64,000 nucleotides of DNA from a gamma proteobacterium HTCC2207 (GCA_000153445.1 CH672396.1:467668-531667), one strand, 5' to 3'; numbered from the stretch's first letter, positions 44,587-54,187 are shown. A program made the numbers and translations. Notes: generated by a model not told the origin, from the letters alone.

Positions 44587-44600
44587 TAAAATGCCTGCCG

Positions 44601-46307
44601 TTAAAATAGAAAATAACGCTGCGCCATAGGCAGCTCTGTGGCCGGTTCGCAGACCAGTAACTGGCCGTCGGCACGCACCTCATAGGTCTGTGAGTCCACT
44701 TCTATTTTTGGCTGATAGCTATTCAGCAGCATGTCAGCTTTGGTGACATTGCGACAGTTTTTGACTGTGCCAATTAAACTGCGTAAACCCAGTTGCTCCG
44801 GGATACCAGCACTCACGGCGGCATTGGGAAGAAATAGCATGGAGGTGTTATTACTGGCTCGACCCAGAGCGCCAAACATGGATCTGTAATGCACTGGTTG
44901 GGGAGTTGGAATCGAGGCATTGGGGTCACCCATAGGTGCTGCCGCGATCATGCCGCCTTTAATAATAATGGCTGGTTTGGTGCCAAAAAAAGCTGGTTTC
45001 CAAAGTACCAAATCTGCCAATTTTCCGGTTTCTATAGAGCCCACTTCATGGCCAATACCATGGGCAATGGCCGGGTTAATGGTGTATTTGGCGATATAGC
45101 GTTTAATACGATTATTGTCATTGGCGCTGCTGTCTTGGGCCAATGGACCGCGCTGGACTTTCATCTTGTGCGCAGTCTGCCAGGTTCTAATAATCACCTC
45201 ACCCACACGTCCCATAGCTTGGGAATCCGACGCAATCATCGAGAAAGCGCCCAGATCATGGAGTATATCTTCCGCGGCAATGGTCTCTCGGCGAATGCGC
45301 GATTCGGCAAAGGCCACATCTTCGGCGATATTGGGATCCAAATGGTGGCAGACCATCAGCATATCCAAATGCTCATCTACCGTATTGATGGTGTAGGGTC
45401 TGGTTGGATTGGTCGAGGAGGGCAGAATATTCAGCTCACCACAGGCTTTAATAATATCTGGGGCATGACCGCCGCCGGCACCTTCGGTATGATAGGTGTG
45501 GATAGTGCGACCATTAATGGCGGCCAGAGTGGCTTCGACAAAACCGGATTCATTGAGGGTGTCGGTGTGAATCGCCACCTGCACATCGGTTTCTTCGGCA
45601 ACGTTTAAACATTCATTAATTGAGGCCGGTGTAGTGCCCCAATCTTCATGGAGTTTTAAGCCCATCACTCCAGCGGCAACCTGCTCTCGAATAGGCTCCG
45701 GCTGGCTGGCATTACCTTTGCCCATGAGGCCAATATTCATTGGCGCAGTATCTGCAGCTTCGAGCATCCGGTGAATATTCCACGGCCCCGGAGTACAGGT
45801 TGTGGCATTGGTGCCCGTTGCTGGGCCAGTGCCGCCGCCAAGCATTGTGGTGACACCGGACATCAGTGCCTCGTCAATTTGCTGGGGACAAATAAAATGG
45901 ATATGAGAGTCGACACCACCGGCGGTGAGAATATGACCCTCACCGGCGAGCACTTCGGTGCCTGCGCCAATAATAATATCGACGCCACTCTGGGTGTCGG
46001 GATTGCCGGCTTTACCGATGGTCGCAATGCGCCCATTCTTGATCCCGACATCGGCTTTGACTATGCCCCAGTGGTCGATAATCAAGGCATTGGTAATCAC
46101 TAGATCAACGGTCTCTGCGCTGGGTCGCTGGCTCTGGCCCATGCCATCGCGAATCACTTTGCCGCCGCCAAACTTCACTTCATCGCCATAGAGAGTGAAG
46201 TCTTTTTCCACCTCTAGCCAGAGTTCGGTATCCGCCAGACGAACCTTGTCGCCGGTGGTAGGGCCGAACATTTCGGCATAGGCCTGTCTTGAAATAGATC
46301 TTGGCAT
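44601..46307 (-). CDS. ureC: Urease alpha (catalytic) subunit
   Basis: A 568-residue amidohydrolase that splits urea into ammonia and carbamate. All catalytic features are present: H135 and H137 in SHIHFIC, the carbamylated lysine K218 in GLKLHEDWG, nickel or substrate histidines in IHTDTLN and [14 protein letters not shown], the flap cysteine C320 in MVCHHLD, and the aspartate in [13 protein letters not shown]. The length is normal for the family. The gene follows ureB with a 3-base gap. The enzyme should be functional given the complete accessory set. Confidence 0.98.
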   Translation of the reverse strand: MPRSISRQAYAEMFGPTTGDKVRLADTELWLEVEKDFTLYGDEVKFGGGKVIRDGMGQSQRPSAETVDLVITNALIIDHWGIVKADVGIKNGRIATIGKAGNPDTQSGVDIIIGAGTEVLAGEGHILTAGGVDSHIHFICPQQIDEALMSGVTTMLGGGTGPATGTNATTCTPGPWNIHRMLEAADTAPMNIGLMGKGNASQPEPIREQVAAGVMGLKLHEDWGTTPASINECLNVAEETDVQVAIHTDTLNESGFVEATLAAINGRTIHTYHTEGAGGGHAPDIIKACGELNILPSSTNPTRPYTINTVDEHLDMLMVCHHLDPNIAEDVAFAESRIRRETIAAEDILHDLGAFSMIASDSQAMGRVGEVIIRTWQTAHKMKVQRGPLAQDSSANDNNRIKRYIAKYTINPAIAHGIGHEVGSIETGKLADLVLWKPAFFGTKPAIIIKGGMIAAAPMGDPNASIPTPQPVHYRSMFGALGRASNNTSMLFLPNAAVSAGIPEQLGLRSLIGTVKNCRNVTKADMLLNSYQPKIEVDSQTYEVRADGQLLVCEPATELPMAQRYFLF

Positions 46308-46310
46308 GGT

Positions 46311-46682
46311 TTACTCCTGCCTCGTACTTTTGTTTTGTGCCGCAAGACGATCAGTCGTGCTCGCTTGCACGCCATCCTCTAGCTGACCCATGACCTTGCC
46401 CTGGAATCCATAGATATGCCCAGAGCCGCCGTACTCGACTAATTCAATGGTGCGCTCCTGCCCCGGCTCAAAGCGCACTGCAGTGCCAGAGGCAATATTG
46501 AGTCGGTATCCGAGGGTGGTTTCACGCTCAAAAATCAACGCATCATTGACCTCATAGAAATGATAATGAGAGCCGATTTGAATCGGTCGATCGCCAATAT
46601 TGGCTACTGAGATAGTGACCAGATTGCGCCCGGTATTGAGCTCGATATCGCCAGGGGCTGTTTTAAATTCTCCGGGGATCAT
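46311..46682 (-). CDS. ureB: Urease beta subunit
   Basis: A 123-residue structural subunit. [19 protein letters not shown] at the N-terminus and [13 protein letters not shown] in the middle are family hallmarks. The C-terminal 20 residues ([11 protein letters not shown]-like, ending NKSTRQE) form an extension common in proteobacterial UreB. Separate ureA, ureB and ureC genes are the usual bacterial arrangement, unlike the fused ureAB of Helicobacter. Confidence 0.97.
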   Translation of the reverse strand: MIPGEFKTAPGDIELNTGRNLVTISVANIGDRPIQIGSHYHFYEVNDALIFERETTLGYRLNIASGTAVRFEPGQERTIELVEYGGSGHIYGFQGKVMGQLEDGVQASTTDRLAAQNKSTRQE

Positions 46683-46691
46683 AGTTGGCTC

Positions 46692-46994
46692 CTAGACAAT
46701 CGGGTTGTGAACGGTGACAAGTTTGGTGCCGTCGGGGAAGGTGGCTTCCACCTGCACGTCATGAATCATGTCGGGTACGCCGTCCATCACTTCGTCAGCG
46801 CAGAGTAAGGTGCGGCCAAAGTCCATCAATTCCGCCACAGTGCGGCCATCGCGAGCGCCTTCGAGAATAGCGCCACTGATAAAGGCGATGGCTTCCGGGT
46901 AGTTGAGTTTTAAACCGCGTGCCTTGCGCCGTTCGGCCAGCAGTGCGGCGGTAAACAACATTAATTTATCTTTTTCTCGAGGGGTCAATTCCAT
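46692..46994 (-). CDS. ureA: Urease gamma subunit
   Basis: A 100-residue structural subunit with the highly conserved [40 protein letters not shown] and [20 protein letters not shown]. It lies 14 bases after ureD and 9 before ureB. Confidence 0.98.
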   Translation of the reverse strand: MELTPREKDKLMLFTAALLAERRKARGLKLNYPEAIAFISGAILEGARDGRTVAELMDFGRTLLCADEVMDGVPDMIHDVQVEATFPDGTKLVTVHNPIV

Positions 46995-47008
46995 GGTCAG
47001 TTCTTAAT

Positions 47009-47869
47009 TTAGGTGGCCCAGATACGTGGCGAGCAGGATGATTTGTCTAACCATTGGCTGCGCAGCTGGGTCCATATCTGAGTGAAAATATCCAGTATCG
47101 GCTCGATTTGAGTGCCCAATACCCTGAGTACCAGAATGTCGTCAACCAGAGTGAGGCCGATCGAATCCAAGTGTTGATAGCGATGCAATATATGTTCCAA
47201 ATGATCCCGTTCTGCCTGGCTGCAGGGGGCGGCAATTAAGCTGCCCTGCATGGGCATTCCGCGCAGGCCACTGGGTGACATGATCAGTGCGCTGTCCTGA
47301 GTACAGAGCTGTTCCACTAAACGCAGCTCGCCGTCTAATCGAATCTCAGTGCTGCTGGTGACAGAGCCTCGATCGAAGACTTCACTATTGGCCGGGCGTC
47401 CAAAACAGTGCACTTCCCAACCGATAAAACGCCCTCTTGGTGCAATATCAATTTCGGTTTTTAAAACTGACTGGGCACCGGAAAAGAAAATATTTTGTTG
47501 CGGCAGCCACTCCACCACCGCATCTGCAGCGACGCGGATTTTTTGTGTCTGCTGACTGACCAAATCGCTCTTGGATTTGTAGAATTTGGTGGCGCCGGGA
47601 GTAGTGATCAAGCAGTGAGAATGTTCTGCCGCTTGGAGTTTTATCTCAAGGGTGTCGCCACCTACCACGCCTCCGGGAGGGTGCAGAATATAGCTGTGAC
47701 AGATATCGCCCTCGGGATAAAAAGGGCGTTGGAGAGTGAGAGGGCCACGCTGTTTTTTGCGCACCAGACAGGTTTTATCTCGGCGAACGGCATAGTCTAG
47801 TTCGAGTTCGGCCAGCCAGCCGCTACGAGGCTTTTGTTCAGGAATAGCTTCCCCACAGATATTGCTCAT
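47009..47869 (-). CDS. ureD: Urease accessory protein UreD
   Basis: A 286-residue accessory protein that holds the apo-urease open for nickel loading with UreF and UreG. GPLTLQRPFYPEGDICHSYILHPPGG-type sequence (LQRPFYPEGD, LHPPGGVVGGD), TPGATKFYKS and EWLPQQNIFFSGA are diagnostic. It is the first gene of the urease operon; 106 bases separate it from the phosphoribosyltransferase gene upstream on the same strand, so a shared transcript is possible. Confidence 0.95.
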   Translation of the reverse strand: MSNICGEAIPEQKPRSGWLAELELDYAVRRDKTCLVRKKQRGPLTLQRPFYPEGDICHSYILHPPGGVVGGDTLEIKLQAAEHSHCLITTPGATKFYKSKSDLVSQQTQKIRVAADAVVEWLPQQNIFFSGAQSVLKTEIDIAPRGRFIGWEVHCFGRPANSEVFDRGSVTSSTEIRLDGELRLVEQLCTQDSALIMSPSGLRGMPMQGSLIAAPCSQAERDHLEHILHRYQHLDSIGLTLVDDILVLRVLGTQIEPILDIFTQIWTQLRSQWLDKSSCSPRIWAT

Positions 47870-47975
47870 TGTCTAACTGACCCAAGTTATTACACAGATC
47901 TAAGACGTTGCAATAACGGTGCCACTCATGGAGTGTGGTCAATCAGAGGTTGGAGAGAGGGCTATATCTTTAGGA

Positions 47976-48560
47976 TTAACCTTTGATTAAAGGCGCCATC
48001 TTATCGATCAAGGCTGACAGCTCAGGCTTGTGCTGACGAATTTCATCGGCACTTAAACCATGTAGCTCATGGGGGAACACCAACCATTCTTCAGTTTCAT
48101 GAATATAGTAATCCGGTGGGCCGTCGGTCTTGTTGTTCTTGGGTTTGTAGTAGGGCGTGGCTATACGAATCTGTGGCGTGTTCTTTTTACAGGCGCGTTT
48201 TAGATCGGCGATTGCCTGCTGAATCGATAGTCCGGTGTCATGGACATCATCAACTATTAGCAGTGAGTCCTCAGCTTCAAGCTGGCGAATAATATAACTC
48301 AGTCCATGAACATGAACAGTTTTGCTGCGCTCGCCCTCACGGCTGTATGAGGAGGTGCGAATGGCAATATGGTCCGACTCTATTCCAAGCACATCGAGAA
48401 ATTCCTGCACTGCTATACCCACTGGTGCGCCACCGCGCCAAACGCCCACTATATAGTTGGGTCTATAGCCGCTCTCAAAAACTTGCCAGGCCAGTTGGTA
48501 GGAATCTTCCAGAAGTTGTTGGGCTTGAATATAGCGTTTTGACATTAGAGGTGGATCCAA
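47976..48560 (-). CDS. Phosphoribosyltransferase, purine-salvage type
   Basis: A 194-residue enzyme (189 if the Met at 48545 is used). The PRPP-binding loop LLIVDDVHDTGLS and the flexible-loop region IAIRTSSYSREGE are those of hypoxanthine/xanthine-guanine phosphoribosyltransferases; VGVWRGGAPVG is the PPi-loop. The segment YKPKNNKTDGPPDYYIHETEEWLVFPHE resembles Gpt-like xanthine-guanine enzymes. It would turn imported nucleobases into nucleotides. Neighbours are a TonB receptor, an NCS2 purine permease and urease, all consistent with purine use. Confidence 0.85.
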   Translation of the reverse strand: MDPPLMSKRYIQAQQLLEDSYQLAWQVFESGYRPNYIVGVWRGGAPVGIAVQEFLDVLGIESDHIAIRTSSYSREGERSKTVHVHGLSYIIRQLEAEDSLLIVDDVHDTGLSIQQAIADLKRACKKNTPQIRIATPYYKPKNNKTDGPPDYYIHETEEWLVFPHELHGLSADEIRQHKPELSALIDKMAPLIKG

Positions 48561-48624
48561 ATTTGATTTATCAGTTAGCCTGCAATATTAGCATAATCAG
48601 CTGTTGGCTCATTATCCCGCGGAT

Positions 48625-48659
48625 AAAAAAACCCAGACTAATAAATAGTCTGGGTTTTT
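48625..48659. terminator. Bidirectional rho-independent terminator below the TonB receptor
   Basis: A perfect 11-bp stem ACCCAGACTA/TAGTCTGGGT with a five-base loop, flanked by A-run and T-run. It ends the receptor transcript on the minus strand and separates it from the phosphoribosyltransferase gene. Confidence 0.93.
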
Positions 48660-48688
48660 CTTACCGCCTGTAACCGGTTTACTTGGAC

Positions 48689-50989
48689 TTAGAAGTCCAT
48701 AGAGAAACGCGCCATAACCTGACGTGGGCCAATCAGCTCGTCGCCCGTTGCGCCAACGCCAAAGACATCAGTAAAGCGAGCATTGATACCCGCCTCGTCA
48801 GTCAGGTTTTTACCAATCAGCTCAACCTTCCAGTCTTTGCCTTCTGGACGCAGACCAACAACTAGATCAATCACCTTGTAGCTAGGCACTACATCGGTAG
48901 CATCGTTATTGAAGATACGGTGCTTAAAGTCACCTCTGTAGGTGTACTGCAGGCTGCTGTTCAGTTCACCCCAAGAGGCGATTTCGGTGTTCCAGTTAAG
49001 GGCCACATTGCCGGTAAATTTCGGCGTTTTGGCGAGTTCATTACCGTTAACATTTTGCACTGCAGCGGAGCGGGCTATCTGAATTTCATCACTGAAAAGG
49101 TTAAAGCCTTGACCGATTAAAGCGTTGCCCGCAGCTTCCGATTGAACGTTATCCAGAGCCAGGTGATCACCAGTGATTTCAGTCTCCAGCCATGCTAGGC
49201 GCACATCGAGAATCAGTGACTCAGACAAGAGAGCTGAGAGCTCAAGCTCGGCACCAAAGATTTCTGATTTTGGAATATTGCCAACGCCGCCCTGGAAGAC
49301 TTCAGGATCAGTTGCCTGATACTGCAGCCCTTCGTAGTTATAGTAGAAGGCTGCAGTGTTCATGCGAACACGGCCATCCGCCAGATCAGTTTTCAGGCCA
49401 ATCTCATAGGCATCTACAATCTCTTCGTCAAAGGTTGGCAGCACTACAACTGGCGCAACGTCTGATTCAAGGCCGTAAGTCAGGTTTGAACCGCCGGGCT
49501 TAAAGCCCCGAGTGTATGAACCATAGGCCATAGTGCTTTCATTAAAATCATGCTCGACAACCAAGCGTCCAGTGACTTTCTCACTGCTCATCTCAATAAT
49601 ATCTGTGCCTGAGCGGCCATAGAAGTTAGTCACTTCACTGTAGACTTCATCTTCGGTGTAGCGCATGCCAAACACAGCGCGCCACTCTTCAGTAAAGTGC
49701 CAGGTACCCTGACCATAAACAGATGTTGAGTCGCGCTCGGGCTTGGAGTCAGAGATAAAACCGATCTCAGCGCTGTCGTCATAGGAAAAGACTTGGTCGA
49801 GAGTGAAGGGGTCAAAAGTGCCGTTAAAGTTAAAATCGAGCAGCTCAAGAATACTGATCTCTACTTCTGTATCCAGATAGAACAGACCTGCTACCCAATC
49901 CAATTTGCCAAACAGTGGGTCCACTGAGACTAGGTTGATTTCCTGAGTGATGGTGGTTTGTTTGTTCGTTTCTGGAGTATAGACGCTTGGCAGCTGAGCG
50001 AATGGGGCTAGAACTGCAAGGTCATTGCGATCGTTGTCGCGATTGATCAGCACGTCGTCGTTCTGGTAGCTAGTCAATGACTTCAGGGTAAAGGCGTCAA
50101 AATCCCATTCCAGCACTGCGCTGTAGAGCTCAGAGGAGAGCTCGTAGTCGGCGCGAGAATCCTGACGCAGCTCACGCGCGTCTGGCGTTGGATCGAGCAG
50201 GCCTTTCTGTGCAGCACCGTTGCGATCTTCATCAAAGTATTGCGCAGTAAAGTTAGCGCGGAAGTCATCGCTGGGCTCATAGAGCACACGAACACGAGCA
50301 GACATACTGTTAGCATCATCGAGATCCTGACCCAGAGTCAGGTTGTCAGTAAAGCCATCGCGCTTATTGGAGATAACCGATGCACGCACAGCCAGTGTGT
50401 CGCTTAGTGGCAGGTTGTAAGCTGCACGCGCTTTGACCAGGCCATAATCACCCAGAGTCAGATCGGCTTTGCCGAAGCTGCTATCTATAGAGGGTGCAGT
50501 AGTAATAATATTGATTGCACCGCCAGTGGAGTTTTGGCCGAACAATGTGCCCTGGGGGCCGCGCAGAACTTCAATGCGCTCTAGGTCGAGAAAATCCGTT
50601 TGCAGGGCAAAGGGCGATGCCACATAGATGCCATCTAAGTGATATGAGACAGACGGGTTGGCAATCGCATTTTGGTTGGCTTCGTTGCCGACACCACGAA
50701 TAGTGATAACGGTTTTAAACCCTTCGTTTTTAGCAATATTAACGCCTGGCGCAATAGCGCTAAGGTCGACGAAAGAAGCGATTTGACGGTTATCTAAATC
50801 CGCGCCACCTAAAACAGTGATTGCTTGGGACAGATCCTGGAGGCTCTCGCTACGTTTTTCAGCGGTGACCAGCACCTCTTCAAACATTAGGTTTGAATCT
50901 TGGGCCATAGCATTGCCACAGAATGCTACTGAGAGTGCTGCTGAGACGGCCAAAGACAGTGTTTTAAGTGGGATACGCGGATATTTCAT
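48689..50989 (-). CDS. TonB-dependent receptor, possible nucleobase or small-molecule importer
   Basis: A 766-residue outer-membrane receptor. The ATG at 50989 follows AGGAGTCAGA and starts a good signal peptide (LSLAVSAALSVAFCGNAMA); an in-frame ATG at 51079 would add 30 residues without one. TonB box FEEVLVTAEKR, plug motifs IRGVGNEANQNAIANPSVSY and LERIEVLRGPQGTLFGQNST, and a terminal Phe (MARFSMDF) are all present. No STN domain. It diverges from an NCS2 permease gene and lies above a phosphoribosyltransferase gene, suggesting purine or nucleoside import; iron or other ligands remain possible. A palindrome lies in its promoter region. Confidence 0.9.
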   Translation of the reverse strand: MKYPRIPLKTLSLAVSAALSVAFCGNAMAQDSNLMFEEVLVTAEKRSESLQDLSQAITVLGGADLDNRQIASFVDLSAIAPGVNIAKNEGFKTVITIRGVGNEANQNAIANPSVSYHLDGIYVASPFALQTDFLDLERIEVLRGPQGTLFGQNSTGGAINIITTAPSIDSSFGKADLTLGDYGLVKARAAYNLPLSDTLAVRASVISNKRDGFTDNLTLGQDLDDANSMSARVRVLYEPSDDFRANFTAQYFDEDRNGAAQKGLLDPTPDARELRQDSRADYELSSELYSAVLEWDFDAFTLKSLTSYQNDDVLINRDNDRNDLAVLAPFAQLPSVYTPETNKQTTITQEINLVSVDPLFGKLDWVAGLFYLDTEVEISILELLDFNFNGTFDPFTLDQVFSYDDSAEIGFISDSKPERDSTSVYGQGTWHFTEEWRAVFGMRYTEDEVYSEVTNFYGRSGTDIIEMSSEKVTGRLVVEHDFNESTMAYGSYTRGFKPGGSNLTYGLESDVAPVVVLPTFDEEIVDAYEIGLKTDLADGRVRMNTAAFYYNYEGLQYQATDPEVFQGGVGNIPKSEIFGAELELSALLSESLILDVRLAWLETEITGDHLALDNVQSEAAGNALIGQGFNLFSDEIQIARSAAVQNVNGNELAKTPKFTGNVALNWNTEIASWGELNSSLQYTYRGDFKHRIFNNDATDVVPSYKVIDLVVGLRPEGKDWKVELIGKNLTDEAGINARFTDVFGVGATGDELIGPRQVMARFSMDF

Positions 50990-51073
50990 TCTGACTCCTG
51001 GGATTAAATCATTGGAAAAATTAAGGTCGATGCTGCACTGTGGTGCACAGAAAAAATTTGAGCACGCATTTTG

Positions 51074-51096
51074 CACCATTTTCGATCAAAATGGTG
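51074..51096. promoter_or_regulatory. 23-bp perfect palindromic operator candidate between TonB receptor and NCS2 genes
   Basis: Arms CACCATTTT (51074-51082) and AAAATGGTG (51088-51096) are exact inverted repeats around CGATC. On the minus strand the right arm is preceded by and overlaps TTGACA (51095-51100), a consensus -35 hexamer facing the receptor gene. Binding there would block transcription. It matches no operator that I can name; it is not the E. coli PurR box. Confidence 0.6.
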
Positions 51097-51280
51097 TCAA
51101 TTAATTATTTTCTGGGTATTTCTAATAGATCTATATATACAGTGCAATTAGCTTGCCAGACTGTCTAAAAATAGCGCTGGCATGACGGTTATTTGCGATG
51201 CTGGCTATGCCGCTATGGGTTGCTTTATGATTGCGCCAGATTTCATCCAAGCACCTCGACAATAAGATGGGAAAAAACCA

Positions 51281-52579
51281 ATGAACGAATTGCTAGATCG
51301 ACTATTTCAACTTCGCGCTAAAGGCACCACAGCAGGCACGGAATTGATTGCCGGTGTCACCACCTTTATCACCATGGTCTACATCATTTTTGTTAATCCC
51401 CAGATGATGGCAATGACAGGTATGGATCATGGTGCCGCCTTTGTCGGAACCTGCTTGGCTGCGGCACTGGCCTGCTACATTATGGGGCTCTATGCCAACT
51501 GGCCTGTGGGTCTGGCGCCGGGCATGGGCCTCAATGCATTTTTCACCTACACCGTGGTAGGCGAGATGGGTTACAGCTGGCAGGTCGCACTGGGTGCGGT
51601 ATTTATTGCCGGTGTACTCTTTGTGATTATGAGTGTCACTCGCCTGCGTCGCTGGATGATGGACAGTATTCCTCTGAATATGCGTATCGCCATGGGCGCA
51701 GGTGTGGGCCTTTTTGTTGGTTTTATCGGTCTTAAAAGCGGCGGTATTATTGTTGCTAATGGTGCCACCTACCTTTCCCTGGGTGACCTGACAAAAATAG
51801 AAACCCTACTGGCTGCCATGAGCTTTCTAGTGATTGCGATTCTCTCTATTCGCAAAATTCCGGGTGCGATTATTATCGGCATTCTGGGTATCACCACCAT
51901 TGCCGCCTTTATGGGGCTGGTACAAATTGACGGCTTAGTGGCTGCGCCTCCCAGTCTGGCTCCAACCTTTATGCAGCTAGATATAGTGGGTGCATTGGAT
52001 GTGGCCATGATCAGTGTGATTATCGCCTTTTTGTTTGTGAATCTATTTGATACCGCCGGCACATTGCTGGGCGTCGCCAGTCGCAGTGGTTTAATCGATA
52101 GCCAGGGCAATGTGCAGAATATTGATCGCGCCCTTAAAGCGGATAGTAGCGCCAGTGCAGTGGGTGCTTTTTTTGGCTGTGCACCGGTGACAAGCTATGT
52201 AGAGAGCTCCGCTGGTGTTGAAGCCGGTGGTCGCACCGGTCTTACCGCAGTGGTAGTGGGCAGCTTATTTTTGTTGGCGATCTTCTTTTCGCCTCTGGCG
52301 GCCGTAGTGCCGGCCTATGCTACGGCAGGTGCGCTGATCTATGTGGCGATTCTGATGCTCTGCGGTATGGAAGCTCTGGATTGGTCGGATATGAGTGAGG
52401 TGTTGCCGGCACTGGTAACCATCGTCATGATTCCCTTATCATTCTCCATCGCCAATGGTATAGCTCTGGGTTTTATCACCTATGTGGCGGTTAAGTTTTT
52501 TGCCGGTAAGCGTTCGGATATTACCTTGGGTGCTTGGTTTTTAGGGGCGATTTTCTTGGCTAAATTTACCTTTCTGTAA
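51281..52579 (+). CDS. NCS2-family purine permease (AzgA-like)
   Basis: A 432-residue transporter with about 13 helices. AGVTTFITMVYIIFVNPQMM near the N-terminus, WPVGLAPGMGLNAFFTYTVV and NLFDTAGTLLGVASRSGL are characteristic of the AzgA/GhxP branch that imports hypoxanthine, guanine or adenine with protons. GAPVTSYVESSAGVEAGGRTG-type sequence (CAPVTSYVESSAGVE) is the family signature. It diverges from the TonB receptor; together they would carry a purine across both membranes. Confidence 0.93.
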   Translation: MNELLDRLFQLRAKGTTAGTELIAGVTTFITMVYIIFVNPQMMAMTGMDHGAAFVGTCLAAALACYIMGLYANWPVGLAPGMGLNAFFTYTVVGEMGYSWQVALGAVFIAGVLFVIMSVTRLRRWMMDSIPLNMRIAMGAGVGLFVGFIGLKSGGIIVANGATYLSLGDLTKIETLLAAMSFLVIAILSIRKIPGAIIIGILGITTIAAFMGLVQIDGLVAAPPSLAPTFMQLDIVGALDVAMISVIIAFLFVNLFDTAGTLLGVASRSGLIDSQGNVQNIDRALKADSSASAVGAFFGCAPVTSYVESSAGVEAGGRTGLTAVVVGSLFLLAIFFSPLAAVVPAYATAGALIYVAILMLCGMEALDWSDMSEVLPALVTIVMIPLSFSIANGIALGFITYVAVKFFAGKRSDITLGAWFLGAIFLAKFTFL

Positions 52580-52591
52580 TCAGAGACTCGG

Positions 52592-53011
52592 TCAGTTTAT
52601 CCAAATGCCATTGGTCACTTGGCAGTCGATGCTATCCAACAGCATATGGATTGTCAGGCCCAAACCGATTAGTCGGGTCTTGGGAATAAAGCAGAGTAAT
52701 AAATAAAGCCCAATAAACCCTGGCTGATGGAGTGGGTGAAAGCCAATGCTGCAGCGGTTGGGGTCGTAGATCGGGTTGGCCAGCAGGTGGTCAATATCCA
52801 CTACCATGGTAGCAATAAGAATCAAGTAGGCGACTTGCCACCTAGCGCCGAGCACTTTATGGCTGAGCACCTTATGGCTGAGCACTTTATCCCCGAGCAC
52901 TTTATCCCCGAGCACCTTATCGCCGAGCACTTTATCGCCGAGCTGTTGGTTACGAAACAGCACGCCAACAAGCAGTGCGGGAACTAAAAAATGTAGGGCT
53001 AGATGCAGCAA
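52592..53011 (-). CDS. DUF6122-family membrane protein with an internal pentapeptide repeat
   Basis: A 139-residue membrane protein. The conserved part is VVDIDHLLANPIYDPNRC and FHPLHQP with membrane helices at both ends (LHLALHFLVPALLVGVLF and LIGLGLTIHMLLD), as in DUF6122, a metal-dependent-hydrolase-like YdjM fold with Asp/His clusters. Residues 25-54 are six copies of a five-residue unit, four GDKVL then two SHKVL, inserted in the first loop; this part is not expected in the family. The gene converges on the NCS2 gene, 12 bases away. Confidence 0.8.
   Translation of the reverse strand: MLHLALHFLVPALLVGVLFRNQQLGDKVLGDKVLGDKVLGDKVLSHKVLSHKVLGARWQVAYLILIATMVVDIDHLLANPIYDPNRCSIGFHPLHQPGFIGLYLLLCFIPKTRLIGLGLTIHMLLDSIDCQVTNGIWIN
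52850..52939. repeat. Six in-frame 15-bp tandem units inside the DUF6122 gene
   Basis: Units of the form GAGCACTTTATCGCC (plus strand) repeat six times with few changes and encode GDKVL or SHKVL on the minus strand. Adjacent pairs are nearly identical, indicating recent duplication by slippage. Frame is kept because the unit is a multiple of three. Confidence 0.95.
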
Positions 53012-53275
53012 AGGATTTCGACTCTTTTTTGTTAACCTGTTTTGAGAGTTTGTATTATACCGTTGTTTTAAAGCCAGCCCTCAATATCAAATTCAGTGCC
53101 GCCATGGCCGCCATGGGCACGATAGTTATCATCACTCTTCGCAGCTCTGGGCTGCACAGCAAGCCTTATTGATTTCCCTTATTAACGATGCCTGGCCATT
53201 TTTCTTACAAATTAACACTAAGAGCAAACCTGTGCTACGGTGATTATTCATAAATAGATAATACGAGGCATAAAG

Positions 53276-54040
53276 ATGAAAACTATAATAACAACAGTTA
53301 CGGCCGCAGTATTGGGCATGGTTATGACAACAGCAGTACTTGCTGACCATCACGGAGCACCGCGAACCAGCGCGTTAGAATTGTATTTTTGTAGCTTTGC
53401 CGATGGCAAAGATATGGGTGATTTGAAAAAGGTCGCTGCGGGTTGGGACAAGTGGGTAGACAGTAATTTTACTGAATCCTACAACGCCTACATCCTCTCT
53501 CCAGTATTAATCAATGGTGCAGATTTCCCCTATGATTCACTGTGGCTGGGTGTCGCTGAGAACCAACAGGCTATGGGCAAGGTTATGGATGATTGGTCCG
53601 CTAAGGGTGGCGAGTGGCAGCAGAAGTTTGATGCCGCCTCTAAGTGTGACAGCCATGCCCTGCTGACCAGCATGGAAGTTCGACCCTATGACAAGCTCGG
53701 GCAAGCGGGTTACCTGCAGGTTTCAGCCTGTCAGTTTAAGTCGGGTGCAGGTTTTGCTGAGTTGGCCGCTGCGGATAAAAAGTGGAACGCTTGGATGGAT
53801 AAGAACGCCATGCCCGGTGGTATCTACAGATGGATTCCTGGTGTCGGCGCCCAGCGCGCAGATAAGTCCGATTTCTACGGTGTTTACGTTGCTGAAAGCC
53901 TAGCTGATAGAGGCCAGGCTCACGATATGATGATGGCCGGTGGATTCCAGGTTTGGAACTCGCTCTATGATGGTATTTCGGACTGCGACAATCCTCGAGT
54001 TTGGAGCGCACAGCCTGCTGGTGGTGTTACTGCGCAATAA
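53276..54040 (+). CDS. Secreted protein of unknown function made of two homologous repeats
   Basis: A 254-residue protein with a signal peptide (cleavage after AVLA, mature start DHHGAP). The mature part contains two related halves. CSFADGKDMGDLKKVAAGWD (from about residue 39) corresponds to CQFKSGAGFAELAAADKKWN (from about 152). DSLWLGVAENQQAMGKVMDD corresponds to DFYGVYVAESLADRGQAHDM, and KFDAASKCDSHALL to LYDGISDCDNPRVW. Each half thus has the plan helix, strand, Cys pair, likely a ferredoxin-like alpha/beta unit. I do not recognise a named family. It is monocistronic with a strong terminator. Confidence 0.82.
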   Translation: MKTIITTVTAAVLGMVMTTAVLADHHGAPRTSALELYFCSFADGKDMGDLKKVAAGWDKWVDSNFTESYNAYILSPVLINGADFPYDSLWLGVAENQQAMGKVMDDWSAKGGEWQQKFDAASKCDSHALLTSMEVRPYDKLGQAGYLQVSACQFKSGAGFAELAAADKKWNAWMDKNAMPGGIYRWIPGVGAQRADKSDFYGVYVAESLADRGQAHDMMMAGGFQVWNSLYDGISDCDNPRVWSAQPAGGVTAQ

Positions 54041-54070
54041 GGATTGGCAGAACAGTAAGGCGTTAAATCG

Positions 54071-54103
54071 AAAAACCCCGCAACTTGGTTGCGGGGTTTT
54101 TTT
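54071..54103 (+). terminator. Rho-independent terminator after the two-repeat secreted protein
   Basis: A perfect 10-bp stem ACCCCGCAAC/GTTGCGGGGT with a three-base loop followed by seven T; the left A-run also allows use from the minus strand, where it would lie downstream of the hydrolase ending at 54188. Confidence 0.93.
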
Positions 54104-54187
54104 ATAGGGTTAAGTGGTTGCAACAATTTAGGTATTGGTCTTTTAAGTCAATTCTTGGGTTCCTAAATGAGATCTTGGTTTTTTAGG

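Noticed and set aside
44889-45608. Antisense ORF (239 codons) within ureC
   Set aside because: It mirrors a highly conserved urease gene and has no independent support.
51181-51264. 27-codon ORF before the NCS2 gene
   Set aside because: No ribosome-binding site and no coding-like composition; probably chance. No purine riboswitch fold was recognised here either.
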